From an uncultured Opitutales bacterium (GTDB lineage: Bacteria > Verrucomicrobiota > Verrucomicrobiia > Opitutales > Seribacteraceae): a DNA stretch of 64,000 nt. The stretch spans positions 62,001-126,000 of the forward strand of contig CALSMY010000011.1 of NCBI GenBank assembly GCA_943787575.1. Reading direction: 5' to 3'. The position numbers and the translations under genes are program-made. Below, piece by piece: positions 10,290-20,021 of the stretch. Positions within the stretch are counted from its first letter, which is position 1; each line of letters begins with the position of its first letter. A model generated the notes under the pieces. It did not search any database, was not told where the DNA came from, and was given only the letters and a program-made list of their open reading frames with translations.

Positions 10290-10306
10290 TTATTCACTAG
10301 ATGTTT

Positions 10307-11566
10307 TCAGCCAGTTTGTTTGAAGACAAGGCTAACATTTGCACCTCCGAAACCACTGCTGTTACTCATGATGTGCGATACCTGAATCTTTTCAGTTGTT
10401 CGGATCAAATTTAAGTGGCCTAAGGCTGGGTCAGGGGTGGTAACATTGGCGGAACCCGGCAAGAAGCCTTTTTTAAGAGCCAAACAACAAAAGCCTGCCT
10501 CCATTATACTGGACAAAGACAATCCATGCCCTGTGAGTGCTTTAGTACTGGATACCTTCAAGTTTTGATGTTCTGGGAAAACTGCTTTGAGTGCATGCAT
10601 CTCTGAGGCATCCCCAATCTGAGTTGAGGGAGCGTGTGCGTTGACATAATCAATATCTGCGGGGGAAAGGTTCGAGTCTTTTAGGGCATTTTTCATGGAG
10701 TCATGAAGACCCCGGCCTTCGGGATGAGAAATGGCAACATTATGTCCGTCCGATCCTTGTCCCCAACCAATAAATTTTGCATAAGGTTGTACACCACGCC
10801 TTTGAGCTTCTTGTTTGGTTTCTAAAACAAGACTAACCGATCCTCCAGTACCAACAAACCCGTTACGATTTGAATCAAATGGTCTTGATGCTAGGTTAGG
10901 ATCTTTTTCCAAGGATAAGGCTCTCATCCCGCAGAAGGGCACAATACTTTCAAAATTACAATCCTCAGCACCGACAACTAACATTCGTTTTTGTCGCCCA
11001 AGTCGAATCTCATCTAACGCTGTTCCTAAAGCATGGCCGGAAGATGCACATGCAGAGACCAAGCCCATCGAAGATCCACGGATCCCAAGGGCAGCGACAA
11101 GGTTAAAAGTTAAGGTTCCAGGTATCGAAGAGACAATAGCAAGGGGATTACACGCCATGACGCCATTACGATCCATTTTTTCAAAGTGCTTGTGAATCGA
11201 TCGCATGGATCCACCCGATGCAGTGTAAATACCAGACTCTGGGTCCTGAAGGTCTTGAGAATCAATATTTGCATCCTTAATCGCCTGTTGCAAGGAGCAC
11301 CAAGCATAAAGAACATGGGGGGAGAAGCTTCTTATAACAGAACGGGGCACTTTATATTCACTGGGAAATTTCCAATCCTCGGGGTCTGATGAATCAAGTT
11401 CGAATTCATCGATGGTACCAGCTACCTTCACAGGTGATTCCGGAACCTGGAGCATATCCGGAGAAGCAATCCCGTGCCTAAGATTAAGCAAGCTATCCTC
11501 TACATGATCTGAGTCACAACCAATACTTGTAATAAAGCCTAACCCGGTAACCCAAACTTCTGTCAT
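10307..11566 (-). CDS. beta-ketoacyl-ACP synthase, FabF/FabB type
   Basis: This 419-residue thiolase-fold enzyme should carry out decarboxylative condensation of malonyl-ACP with an acyl group. The catalytic residues are visible: Cys173 in VSACASSGHALG, His311 in VNAHAPSTQIGD, Lys342 in SSTKALTGHG and His347 just after. The His311 motif reads NAHAPST where housekeeping FabF has NAHGTST. The protein is shorter on glycine in the final active-site loop than a typical FabF. It may therefore be a specialised paralogue rather than the main FabF. No acyl carrier protein, ketoreductase or dehydratase gene is nearby; its only close partner is the nitroreductase downstream. Confidence 0.85.
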   Translation of the reverse strand: MTEVWVTGLGFITSIGCDSDHVEDSLLNLRHGIASPDMLQVPESPVKVAGTIDEFELDSSDPEDWKFPSEYKVPRSVIRSFSPHVLYAWCSLQQAIKDANIDSQDLQDPESGIYTASGGSMRSIHKHFEKMDRNGVMACNPLAIVSSIPGTLTFNLVAALGIRGSSMGLVSACASSGHALGTALDEIRLGRQKRMLVVGAEDCNFESIVPFCGMRALSLEKDPNLASRPFDSNRNGFVGTGGSVSLVLETKQEAQRRGVQPYAKFIGWGQGSDGHNVAISHPEGRGLHDSMKNALKDSNLSPADIDYVNAHAPSTQIGDASEMHALKAVFPEHQNLKVSSTKALTGHGLSLSSIMEAGFCCLALKKGFLPGSANVTTPDPALGHLNLIRTTEKIQVSHIMSNSSGFGGANVSLVFKQTG

Positions 11567-11601
11567 AAAAAAGGTCGAGATTGATACTGACTAAAGTTGT
11601 A

Positions 11602-11677
11602 TGGTGGAGCCGATCGGGATCGAACCGACGACCTCCACAATGCCATTGTGGCGCTCTGCCAACTGAGCTACGGCCCC
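11602..11677 (-). tRNA. tRNA-Ala (anticodon GGC)
   Basis: On the minus strand GGGGCCG (11671-11677) begins the acceptor stem and the anticodon stem CCACA/TGTGG holds the loop ATGGCAT with anticodon GGC. The T-arm GGTTCGATCC is intact and CCA is encoded at 11602-11604. Confidence 0.96.
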
Positions 11678-11692
11678 AAAGATTACGATAAT

Positions 11693-11722
11693 GTTATAAA
11701 ATCTAAGCGTGGACAAGTTCAA
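11693..11722 (-). promoter_or_regulatory. probable promoter of tRNA-Ala
   Basis: On the minus strand TTGAAC (11717-11722) and TATAAC (11693-11698) are 18 bases apart, each close to the sigma-70 consensus. The predicted start would fall about 9 bases before the tRNA 5' end. Confidence 0.5.
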
Positions 11723-11741
11723 TCCATTCCAAATAAAGAGA

Positions 11742-13153
11742 TTATGCGGAGGGCGGCTTCATCGGAGGCCGAGTAATTTTAAGACCACCTGGTTTTTTCT
11801 TACCTGATTTTAAGGACAGGGTAGGTTTTCCTTTTTTAGCACCAATTCCAAGCTTTGTCCCTTTAGCTTTTAGGGATAATGAGGGTTTTTGTGGAGAGGG
11901 AGTATTTATTGGACTTGGTGAATCTGTTGCATCTGATTCTGGTGCCGTGGGAGTGGGAGGAGTTGGTGGCAGATCAAGTGAAGGAGCAGGAGGGGGAGCA
12001 AGGGGAGCAGGTATGTCAGGACTGTCCTCTCCCATAGAAGGTGGAGCAACTGGGGGCAACTCTGGTGCAGGCTCTTCCTGTTCGAGATTACCAGCAGGCT
12101 CCGGAACCGAAGGGACTGTGGGTAAATCAAGAGTAGGAGCAGGAGGTGGAGCAAGGGGAGCAGGTGTGTCAGGACTGTCCTCTCCCATAGAAGGCGGGGC
12201 AATTGGCGGCAGTTCTGGTAAAGATTGCTCATTTTCGATACTTTCAGCAGGTTCAGGGATCGAGGTGACTGGTGGCAAATCCAAGGATGGAGCTGGAGGT
12301 GGAGCAATTTCTTCGCCCAATTGATGGAGGTGCTATGGGAGGTAACTCTGAAGTAGGACTTTCCTGTTCTGTATCATCGGCAGGCTCTGTGGGGGATATA
12401 GGTTCAGGAATTAAGGGGGCTGTAGGTAAGTCTAAGGAAGGAGCAGGTGGGGGAGCAAGAGGAGTGGGTTGATCTAAAACCTCTTCGTCCATGGAAGGTG
12501 GCAAAATGGGGGGGAGCTCGGGAGCAGCATCTTTATGCTCCGTTTCAACTTCAGCAGTCGGTTCGGCGACCAGAGGTGCCGGAGGAAGATCTAAAGCCGG
12601 TGCAGGTGGTGCAAGTGTAGGGGCTTCATCAGAAGGTGGCGTAGCTTTACTAGGCTCTGGAGCAGGGGCCTCGTCGTTGAACTTTTGGGCTTGGTTCACT
12701 CTTAACTGACTGATTCGCCTTAACATTTTTTGAAGAGGCAAATTTAGCGTCAAAACCACCGTTGGCTACTTTTCTAACCTGAACTACACTGGCACCAGTT
12801 TCACGAGCGATAGCGGCCTTATTCGAGTTGGGTTGAGAAAGCTTAGATTTGATCTCTTCAAATAATTCCTTGCTCATGCTGATCGTGACCCTTCTTCCAC
12901 TCGGAGAGGTGGAGCTTATCTTATCGCGAAGTTTCGGGTTTGCATAAGCTGTAAGAGCCCGAATTAGGTCATTAACGGTTTTGAAATCGGTTCCAATTTC
13001 CTGGTTTACCTTTTCATGAAGATTGGAAAGAAAGGCAGCTGATTTTATTTTTGATTCGCGTTTGGCAACTTCTGCTTTTGCCCGTTCTTGAATCTCTTGG
13101 AGAATTTCTTCGGGGTCTTTGGTAAAATCTACGTCAAATGTGAGCTTGGTCAT
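11742..13153 (-). CDS. protein with helical N-domain and proline-rich tandem repeats (two frameshifts)
   Basis: The N-terminal 150 residues (from 13153) are charged and helical and include a possible helix-turn-helix, NKAAIARETGASVVQVRKV. They are followed by about four and a half copies of a 51-residue unit rich in P, A, L and E, each with PLAPPPAPSLDLP and ELPPIAPPSMGED elements. The tail is basic and rich in Lys, Gly and Ser. The frame shifts twice by one base. Removing one A from AAAA at about 12692 and one G from GGG at about 12317 restores a continuous protein of about 470 residues. A DNA- or nucleoid-binding role with a long disordered arm is a guess from the HTH-like and basic ends. 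I recognise no family. Confidence 0.65.
11940..12640. repeat. coding tandem repeats, period about 153 bp
   Basis: Long near-identical blocks recur with a 153-base (51-codon) period inside the proline-rich gene. An example is GTCAGGACTGTCCTCTCCCA at about 12016 and again about 153 bases later. The copies diverge from one end to the other. Copy number could vary between strains or collapse in assembly. Confidence 0.75.
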
Positions 13154-13244
13154 AATAGGAATGAGTGTTTGGGATTTTTAAATATCAAAGGAATGGGCAA
13201 CGCCAATGGCAAGGAAATTTAGGAATTCAAAATATTCAGCTACT

Positions 13245-13967
13245 TTAAATTAATTTTTCGAGATTAACGGTATTTTCATACAAGGCTTTGCCAATAATGA
13301 CACCTTCTAAATTATTGTATTCTTTGGCTAATTTCTGAAGTTCTAAGACATCTTGCTCTTTTGATACGCCACCAGATGCAATGATTTTACAACGGGGTGC
13401 GGCTTTGAGCATATTTATTTGAGCTGCAAAATTTGGGCCTTTCATTGCTCCGTCGGTTGCGACATCTGTATGAATGATCCAGCGAGCACCAAGCCCCTCC
13501 ATTTCCATGGCAAAATCTACAGCAGATTTCTGCGTTGTTTCAACCCAGCCTTTAGTGGTTACGCAACCGTTTCTGGCATCAATTCCTATGACAATTCGAT
13601 CTGGTCCATACTCTTCAATTAAACGACCGGTCCATTCTGGGTCTTCGCAAGCTGCGGTTCCAAGTATGACCCGATCCAATCCGAGTTCAAGAGCCTGGGA
13701 GATCGCCTCATTATTTCTCATGCCTCCTCCAAGCTGTACTTTCATTCCACCGATATCCAGGATGGATTTTACGGCATCAAGGTTTTCTCTGCCCCCAGAA
13801 AAGGCCCCATCCAAATCAACGAGATGCAAATGGGTGGCTCCACATTCTTTCCAAAGCCGGGCTGGCTTAGTTGGATCCTCAAAATAAACGGTCTCCTGAT
13901 CTGCTTTTCCTTGGAACAAGCGAACACATCTGCCGCCTCTTAAATCAATAGCTGGATAAATTGTCAT
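13245..13967 (-). CDS. hisA: HisA, ProFAR isomerase of histidine biosynthesis
   Basis: This (beta/alpha)8-barrel enzyme catalyses the Amadori rearrangement of ProFAR to PRFAR in histidine synthesis. The start was set at MTIYPAIDLRGG (13967), which places the first catalytic Asp at residue 8 as in the family. An upstream in-frame extension exists but is unlike HisA. The second catalytic Asp is in IDARNG at about residue 128, and HTDVATDGAMKG forms the phosphate-binding region with the conserved Thr. The length of 240 residues is normal. No other his genes are in the window. The gene converges with nothing and is divergent from the M42 peptidase, with about 100 bases between their starts. Confidence 0.93.
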   Translation of the reverse strand: MTIYPAIDLRGGRCVRLFQGKADQETVYFEDPTKPARLWKECGATHLHLVDLDGAFSGGRENLDAVKSILDIGGMKVQLGGGMRNNEAISQALELGLDRVILGTAACEDPEWTGRLIEEYGPDRIVIGIDARNGCVTTKGWVETTQKSAVDFAMEMEGLGARWIIHTDVATDGAMKGPNFAAQINMLKAAPRCKIIASGGVSKEQDVLELQKLAKEYNNLEGVIIGKALYENTVNLEKLI

Positions 13968-14070
13968 GTAATAATTGAAATAGATTTCCTTCCTCATAGG
14001 GCGAGACATAAATGTGATATCTCTTTCTCCAGAGTTGCAAAATAGACAAAGCATGACTTGATAAAAGCCG

Positions 14071-15156
14071 ATGACAAAAACAACTTCTTCCCCAAGACCC
14101 CCAAAACCTAAAGCTCCCGCATTTTTAGCAGAACTTTTAGCAGCTCGTTCACCCTCTGGCTATGAGACTGAAGCTCGTGAAGTTATTAGAAAAAGAGTCG
14201 CTAAATACGCAGACAGTTTCGAGGTTGATGCTTTGGGCAGTTGTCATGCTACCTTAGAAGGCACTGGTGCACCCACACTTATGCTTGCCGGACATCTGGA
14301 TGAACTGGGCCTAATTATTAAGCATATCAGTGATAAGGGTTTTTTATATTTTGATGCCATTGGCGGGCACGATCGGTCAATGATTTCCGGGCGTCGTGTT
14401 GATATTCTCACTCGAAAAGGAGTCATCCGGGGAGTCACAGGAAAACGAGCTATTCATCTAATGAGCCCTGAGGATCGTAAAAAGGTTCCTGAATTTCATC
14501 AAATGTGGATCGACATTGGTGCAAAATCTAAGGAAGAAGCCTTGGAGCGAGTTACCATTGGAGATGCGGCTGTCTACACTCATGGTTTGGAGTCTTTGTA
14601 TGGACCCCTTGTGGTTTCACGGGCATTTGATGATAAAAGTGGCGCCTATGCAGTTAATGAGGCTTTACTTCGCTTAAAAAAAGGAAAGAAACAGGCATCC
14701 AAAGTGGTTGCAGTATCGACCTCTCAAGAAGAAATCGGAACGAGGGGTGCCATTTCCTCTGCCTATCTTGTAAATCCTGATGTGGCCCTCGTTGTCGATG
14801 TATCTCATGCGACTGATCATCCGGATGCGGACCATCGGAAGTACGGTTCCTTCGAGTTGGGTGGTGGTCCGATCTTAACTCGTGGACCCAATATACATCC
14901 AGCTGTATTCGAACGCCTGGTTCAATGTGCGGAAAAAAGTAAGATTGCTGTTCAAATAGAAGCGGACCCCCGTCCCACCGGTACTGATGCAAGGGCGATT
15001 CAAGTTGCCCGTGAAGGCGTTCCTACTGGACTTGTGGGTATCCCTTTAAGATATATGCACACCCCAAGTGAAGTGATTGATCTTAATGATTTAGAAGCAG
15101 TGGTTCAACTATTGGTTGCATTTGCCCGTTCTCTTCGCAAAGGGGAACGGTTTTAG
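14071..15156 (+). CDS. M42-family metallo-aminopeptidase
   Basis: This 361-residue protein matches the M42 family (glutamyl aminopeptidase/endoglucanase-like), dodecameric dinuclear metal peptidases that trim N-terminal residues from peptides in the cytoplasm. Visible motifs are GHLDELG (about residue 73, metal His and Asp), FDDKSG (about 187, bridging Asp), SQEEIGTRGA (about 217, catalytic Glu pair) and DVSHATD (about 245). A late His in RYMHTPSE completes the metal site. A Pro-rich N-terminus precedes the fold. It appears monocistronic and is followed by a strong inverted repeat. Confidence 0.9.
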   Translation: MTKTTSSPRPPKPKAPAFLAELLAARSPSGYETEAREVIRKRVAKYADSFEVDALGSCHATLEGTGAPTLMLAGHLDELGLIIKHISDKGFLYFDAIGGHDRSMISGRRVDILTRKGVIRGVTGKRAIHLMSPEDRKKVPEFHQMWIDIGAKSKEEALERVTIGDAAVYTHGLESLYGPLVVSRAFDDKSGAYAVNEALLRLKKGKKQASKVVAVSTSQEEIGTRGAISSAYLVNPDVALVVDVSHATDHPDADHRKYGSFELGGGPILTRGPNIHPAVFERLVQCAEKSKIAVQIEADPRPTGTDARAIQVAREGVPTGLVGIPLRYMHTPSEVIDLNDLEAVVQLLVAFARSLRKGERF

Positions 15157-15181
15157 TAATTCTTTGAACAGTGTCCTCCAA

Positions 15182-15206
15182 AATTGGGTTTTAGTGAAAC
15201 CCAATT
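15182..15206 (+). terminator. inverted repeat, possible terminator of the M42 gene
   Basis: AATTGGGTTT (15182-15191) and AAACCCAATT (15197-15206) form a perfect 10-bp stem with a 5-base loop, 26 bases after the stop. No T-run follows, so it may act as an mRNA end-stabilising hairpin rather than a classic intrinsic terminator. Confidence 0.45.
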
Positions 15207-15236
15207 CAGGGTTAATAAACCAATTGAGTCTTCTTA

Positions 15237-15975
<739 letters not shown>

Positions 15976-15993
15976 AAAAAGGGAAGTGAATAA

Positions 15994-16021
15994 TCCATAA
16001 GAAAGAACCCTGCCAAGTCAA
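15994..16021 (-). promoter_or_regulatory. possible promoter of tRNA-Asp
   Basis: On the minus strand TTGACT (16016-16021) lies 16 bases before TATGGA (15994-15999), upstream of tRNA-Asp. The -35 matches five of six bases; the -10 is weak. Confidence 0.4.
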
Positions 16022-16110
16022 GGAACAAGGATTGTATGCGAAAATATTAATTCCAAGGTGTGGATGCAATAAACTTGGAGAAAATGTGTTGAGCGCGCAA
16101 GGTAAAGGGA

Positions 16111-16756
16111 ATGGATGACTTAATTGTTAAAAAGCTTGAGCTAGGCCCGATTGGCACCAATGCCTTTTTGCTTTGGGAGAATAAAGGCTCCGAGGCAATT
16201 CTGATCGATGCACCTCCTAATTGTGGGGATGAAATTCCAAAAATTCTTAAGGAAAATGACCTTACTTTGATCCGAGATCTGGCTAACCCATGGACATTGG
16301 GACCATATGGCAGGAGTGAAAGAAGTCTTGTCACCGGGGATTAAAGTTATTGGTCATTTGGCTGATGAGTTAATGTTCAATAATCCGGCAGTCATGAGTA
16401 CTTTTTCGATTCCGGGCATTGATTTGCAACCAGTTGAAATTACTCAATGGGTAGAGGATGGAGATCAATTAGATTTATGGGGGAGAATAACGAATGTTTT
16501 TCACTGCCCAGGACATTGCCCGGGAAATATCGCTTTTTATCTAGAGTCGGAAAAGATTTGTTTTGTGGGCGATGTTATTTTTGCAGGAAGTATAGGACGA
16601 ACAGATTTGCCGGGTGGGGATTTTGCCAGTTTGGAAGCTTCAATTCGTAACAAAATTTATACATTACCAGTTGATACCGAACTTGCGGTAGGGCATGGGC
16701 CTAACACCACAGTCGGTGATGAAATGAGGGGCAATCCTTATGTCCGTCCGGTGTAG
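16111..16756 (+). CDS. metallo-beta-lactamase-fold hydrolase, glyoxalase II-like (frameshifted)
   Basis: This is a 214-residue hydrolase of the hydroxyacylglutathione hydrolase-like group. The metal-binding THGHWDHMAG motif, HCPGHCPGNIAFY, FVGDVIFAGSIGRTD and the final VGHGP are all present. The first roughly 55 residues and the rest are in different frames. Deleting one C of the CC pair at 16272-16273 yields a continuous protein reading LTLIEIWLTHGHWDH. All catalytic residues lie downstream of the shift and are intact, so an insertion error is the simplest reading. The substrate is unknown; typical ones are thioesters such as S-lactoylglutathione. The dinG-like gene begins 50 bases downstream. 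Confidence 0.85.
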
Positions 16757-16805
16757 GTTTTCTGGATTTTAGCTATACTCCTTTTTTTCTTAGCAGTTTG
16801 TTCGA

Positions 16806-18873
16806 ATGATTCGATTGATTGAACAGGAACAAATGGATGGTCCTTCTAATGACCCAAGCTTTCTTGAAAAAGTCGCAGAAATTTTTGAGGAAGGCGGATG
16901 GTTAGAGAAAGCACTAGGGTTTGAATATCGAAAAGAGCAGGCTCAAATGGCTCAGAGGTATGCGAAAAGTTTAACCGAGGGAAAGCATCTGTTGTTTGAG
17001 GCCGGCACGGGGGTGGGCAAAAGCCTTGCTTATTTAATACCTTCCATACTTTTTGCTCGTTTTGCGAGGAGGACCTGTGTCGTTGCAACCAATACCATAA
17101 ATTTGCAGGAACAATTACTGGAAAAAGATGTTCTATCAGTGAGGGAATTATTTAATCGTGTTCCCGGGCTTGAAACTATTGCTGATTTCAAATGTGCACT
17201 CCTGGTGGGCAGGGCGAACTACCTTTGTCAAAACCGTTTGAGCCGTGCCTTGATGGGGCAGGGGGACTTGTTTGAATCTTATCAGCGTGATGAAGTGCAA
17301 AGAATTGCAGAGTGGGTAGATTCGGGTGCAGTTGAGGGAATTAGGCAGGAATTATCACCACCTCCAAATCCTCTTGTGTGGGACTTAGTCAACGCGGATT
17401 CTTCGGTTTGCTCTGCAAAAAGTTGTAGTCCTGAAACTTGTTATTACAGAAAAGCCAGAGCCCTTGTTGAGCAGGCAGATTTAATTGTCGTTAATCACAG
17501 CCTTTTCTTTTCCTTGCTAGGAGCGGGGATGGGACCAAGTGATGATGAGCCAGGCATTTTGTTTGCGGAAGATTTTTTAATTTTTGATGAGGCTCATGAA
17601 ATTGCGGATGTGGCCAGCGATCATCTAGGAGTATCCCTGAGTTCTTGGTCATTGGAAACATTTCTTCGGCAACTTTATAATCCCAAAAAAGGAAAGGGCT
17701 TGATAAGTAAAATAGGAAGAGAATCTGATTTAGTGGCTATCGAGAATGCCGCATTGGCTGCGAGTGATTTTTTTCAATATTTACACATGGAGACATTGGG
17801 AGAAAAGGATCGTCAACGGTTGAGACATTCTCATTCCTTGCCCATGGAAATATTTCCTCCTCTTAGCCGCGTACTTAGAAGTTTGATTGAGTTGTCCGAT
17901 CTAGCATCTGAGGAGTCAACGAGAATGGAATTGAGAGATCAGGCAAAACGAACTCAGGCATACTTGTCCGATCTCTCAGAGGTTATCGAGCAGAAGGATG
18001 AAAATTCAGTTTACTGGTTAGAGCGTGGTGGCCGGTCAAACCAAATCATTTACCTAAGGAGTGCCCCTCTAGAGATAGCCACTGTTTTGCGAGAAGAATT
18101 ATTTGCCAAAGACTCATCTATTTTATTGACCAGTGCTACCATAACCAGGAAAGGAAGTGCTGAATTTTTTCGTAATAAAATTGGAGCCGAGAAAGCGGCT
18201 GAATGTGTGGTTCGCTCACCCTTTAATTATGAGAAACAAATAAGCATAAGTATTTTCAAGGATTGTCCGGAGCCACAAGCTCGCGATCGTTCAAGTTATT
18301 TGAAATACCTCGCCCGTTCGATTCACGCTCTCGCAAAAAATTTAGAGGGTGGCACTTTAGTTTTGTTTACCAATTATTCAGACCTTCGCTTTTGTCATAA
18401 TGAGTTAAAGCCAATGTGGCAAAAAATGCAAAGATCTATCTATGCACAGGGAGACCAGTATTCCCGTTCTGAAATAAGAAAAAGAGTCATTGAAGAAGGA
18501 GATGCACTCCTCCTTGGGGCAGAAAGTTTCTGGAAAGGATTTGATGCAAAGGGTTCCTGTATTTCTCAGGTCATTTTAACCCGTCTGCCCTTCGAAAACC
18601 CGAGTCATCCACTCTCTGGAAGCAAAAAGTGAAATTTTACAAAGTGCAAACCGTAGTTCATTTCATGAGATTACCCTGCCTGCTGCAGTGATTCGATTTC
18701 GGCAAGGAATTGGAAGGCTGATCAGGTCTTCGACCGATTTTGGCGATTTGGTAATTTTGGATTCTAGAATCCTCAAAAAAAATTATGGTCGGGACTTCAT
18801 TTCTGAACTTCCTACCAATGAATATGAAGTTACTTGCTTGCTTGACCTTTTAGGTGACGAAGGTTTGTCTTAA
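16806..18873 (+). CDS. dinG: DinG-like ATP-dependent helicase (frameshifted near the 3' end)
   Basis: This superfamily 2 helicase of the XPD/DinG type unwinds 5'-3' DNA structures such as R-loops and flaps during repair. The Walker A motif FEAGTGVGKSLAYL, the DEAH box FDEAHEI and the late motif VIRFRQGIGRLIRS are present. Cysteines in ANYLC and in VCSAKSCSPETCYY are positioned as the Fe-S cluster ligands. About 608 residues are in one frame and the last 80 in the next. Removing one base from the CTCTCT run at about 18611-18616 gives the continuous NPSHPLLEAKSEI expected for the family. The repaired length is 688 residues. A QxxGRxxR motif downstream of the shift is intact, which argues against true inactivation. 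Confidence 0.85.
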
Positions 18874-18933
18874 TTGCTTATTTCTTAGTTCGAATTAACC
18901 CATAGCAATCCTTCCCAGATTATCCCACAATTA

Positions 18934-19653
18934 ATGAAGCTTACAGCATACGGACATTCCGACGTTGGTTTTCTTCGTGAAACTAACGAAGATTCTTTTT
19001 TAGTCTCTTTGGAGAAGGGTATATTTGCTGTGGCCGATGGAGTTGGCGGACTTCCTTACGGGTCTTTAGCCAGCCTGCTTGCGGTGCAGTATTTTGACGC
19101 ATTGACTCAAGGTCCTGAAGATTGCGTTACCCCTGATGAACTAGGATCTTTGATCAGCCAGATTCATTCAAATATCATAAAGTGTGGCCCGATTGTTGGA
19201 GGACAAAATGGAATTGGTACGACTTTTTCAGGTATTCGTTTTTTTAATGGTAAATTTATTTTTGGCCATGTCGGAGATTCTTACATCCTTAAATACGATA
19301 AGAAAAACGCAGAATTAAACCAGATTTCCAAAGAGCACACCCTTGCTGCTGAGTTAATTGCCAAGCATGGTCCAGACGCGGCTAATGATATGCCTGAACA
19401 TTACAATCATACTTTGACGCGTTGCCTTGGTCAGGACATTGATTTTGAAGTGGATGGAGGTGAGTTCGAGGCTGAACCAGGTGATAAGATTCTTTTGGCC
19501 TCTGATGGATTGTTAAACATGGTTGACCCGTCTGAAATATCAAAACTATGTGCTTCCATGGATTGCCAAAGTTTAGTTAAAGAATTAATCGACCAGGCAA
19601 ATCAAAATGGCGGAGTTGATAACACAACTGTAGTTTGTATCGACCTTGTCTGA
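18934..19653 (+). CDS. PP2C-family Ser/Thr protein phosphatase
   Basis: This soluble 239-residue phosphatase removes phosphate from Ser/Thr residues with two metal ions. Family landmarks are the opening GHSDVGFLRETNEDSF, VADGVGG with the first metal Asp, GTTFSGI, GHVGDSYIL, LASDGLLNMV and the closing GGVDNTTVVCI. There is no kinase gene next to it. The next gene (TPR protein) starts with TTG inside the last codons, so the two are translationally coupled. Confidence 0.9.
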   Translation: MKLTAYGHSDVGFLRETNEDSFLVSLEKGIFAVADGVGGLPYGSLASLLAVQYFDALTQGPEDCVTPDELGSLISQIHSNIIKCGPIVGGQNGIGTTFSGIRFFNGKFIFGHVGDSYILKYDKKNAELNQISKEHTLAAELIAKHGPDAANDMPEHYNHTLTRCLGQDIDFEVDGGEFEAEPGDKILLASDGLLNMVDPSEISKLCASMDCQSLVKELIDQANQNGGVDNTTVVCIDLV

Positions 19654-19984
19654 GCCACCAAATTCCGAAACGGCGGAAATTAATGAATTACGCCAGAAAG
19701 TCCTTAGCTTCCCAAATAATTCATTTTTTCGATTTTCATACGCTCAGCTTTTAGCCAAGAAAAATCATGCTGAAGAAGCAATTGAACAACTTAGCCTCTG
19801 CTTAAAGGCTCGTGACGATTGGATGATGGCAGCTTTGCTTAAAGCTAAGCTAGAGATATCTCTGGAAAGAAATGAGGATGCAGAATTATCCCTGATCAAA
19901 ACAATTGAATTAGCAAAAGCTCAAGACCATCAAGACCCTCTTGATGAAGCATCAGATCTGTTGGAATTGCTTAAAGGCTCATAG
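19646..19984 (+). CDS. small TPR-like helical protein
   Basis: The product is 112 residues with two helical hairpins of TPR type. The best is NSFFRFSYAQLLAKKNHAEEAIEQL, with conserved small and aromatic positions, followed by a second copy with MMAALLKAKLEISLERNEDA. It probably mediates protein contacts. The TTG start at 19646 overlaps the phosphatase stop by 8 bases, suggesting coupled expression and perhaps a shared target. It has no signal peptide. Confidence 0.65.
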   Translation: MSEPPNSETAEINELRQKVLSFPNNSFFRFSYAQLLAKKNHAEEAIEQLSLCLKARDDWMMAALLKAKLEISLERNEDAELSLIKTIELAKAQDHQDPLDEASDLLELLKGS

Positions 19985-20021
19985 ATTAATGGTATACCCT
20001 GTTTGATAATTTAAATTTAGA

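Noticed and set aside
10815-11195. Plus-strand frame opposite the ketoacyl synthase
   Set aside because: It is a shadow of a gene with intact catalytic residues.
11940-12640. CRISPR-like or other repeat array
   Set aside because: The period is 153 bases and the copies are divergent and coding, giving a 51-residue proline-rich protein unit. There are no short identical repeats with unique spacers.
11947-12709. Glycine-rich plus-strand frames
   Set aside because: They are the antisense of the proline-rich repeats, since Pro codons CCN read as GGN. They have no independent start or neighbour support.
13474-13887. Plus-strand frame opposite hisA
   Set aside because: It is a shadow of hisA, with no family motifs.
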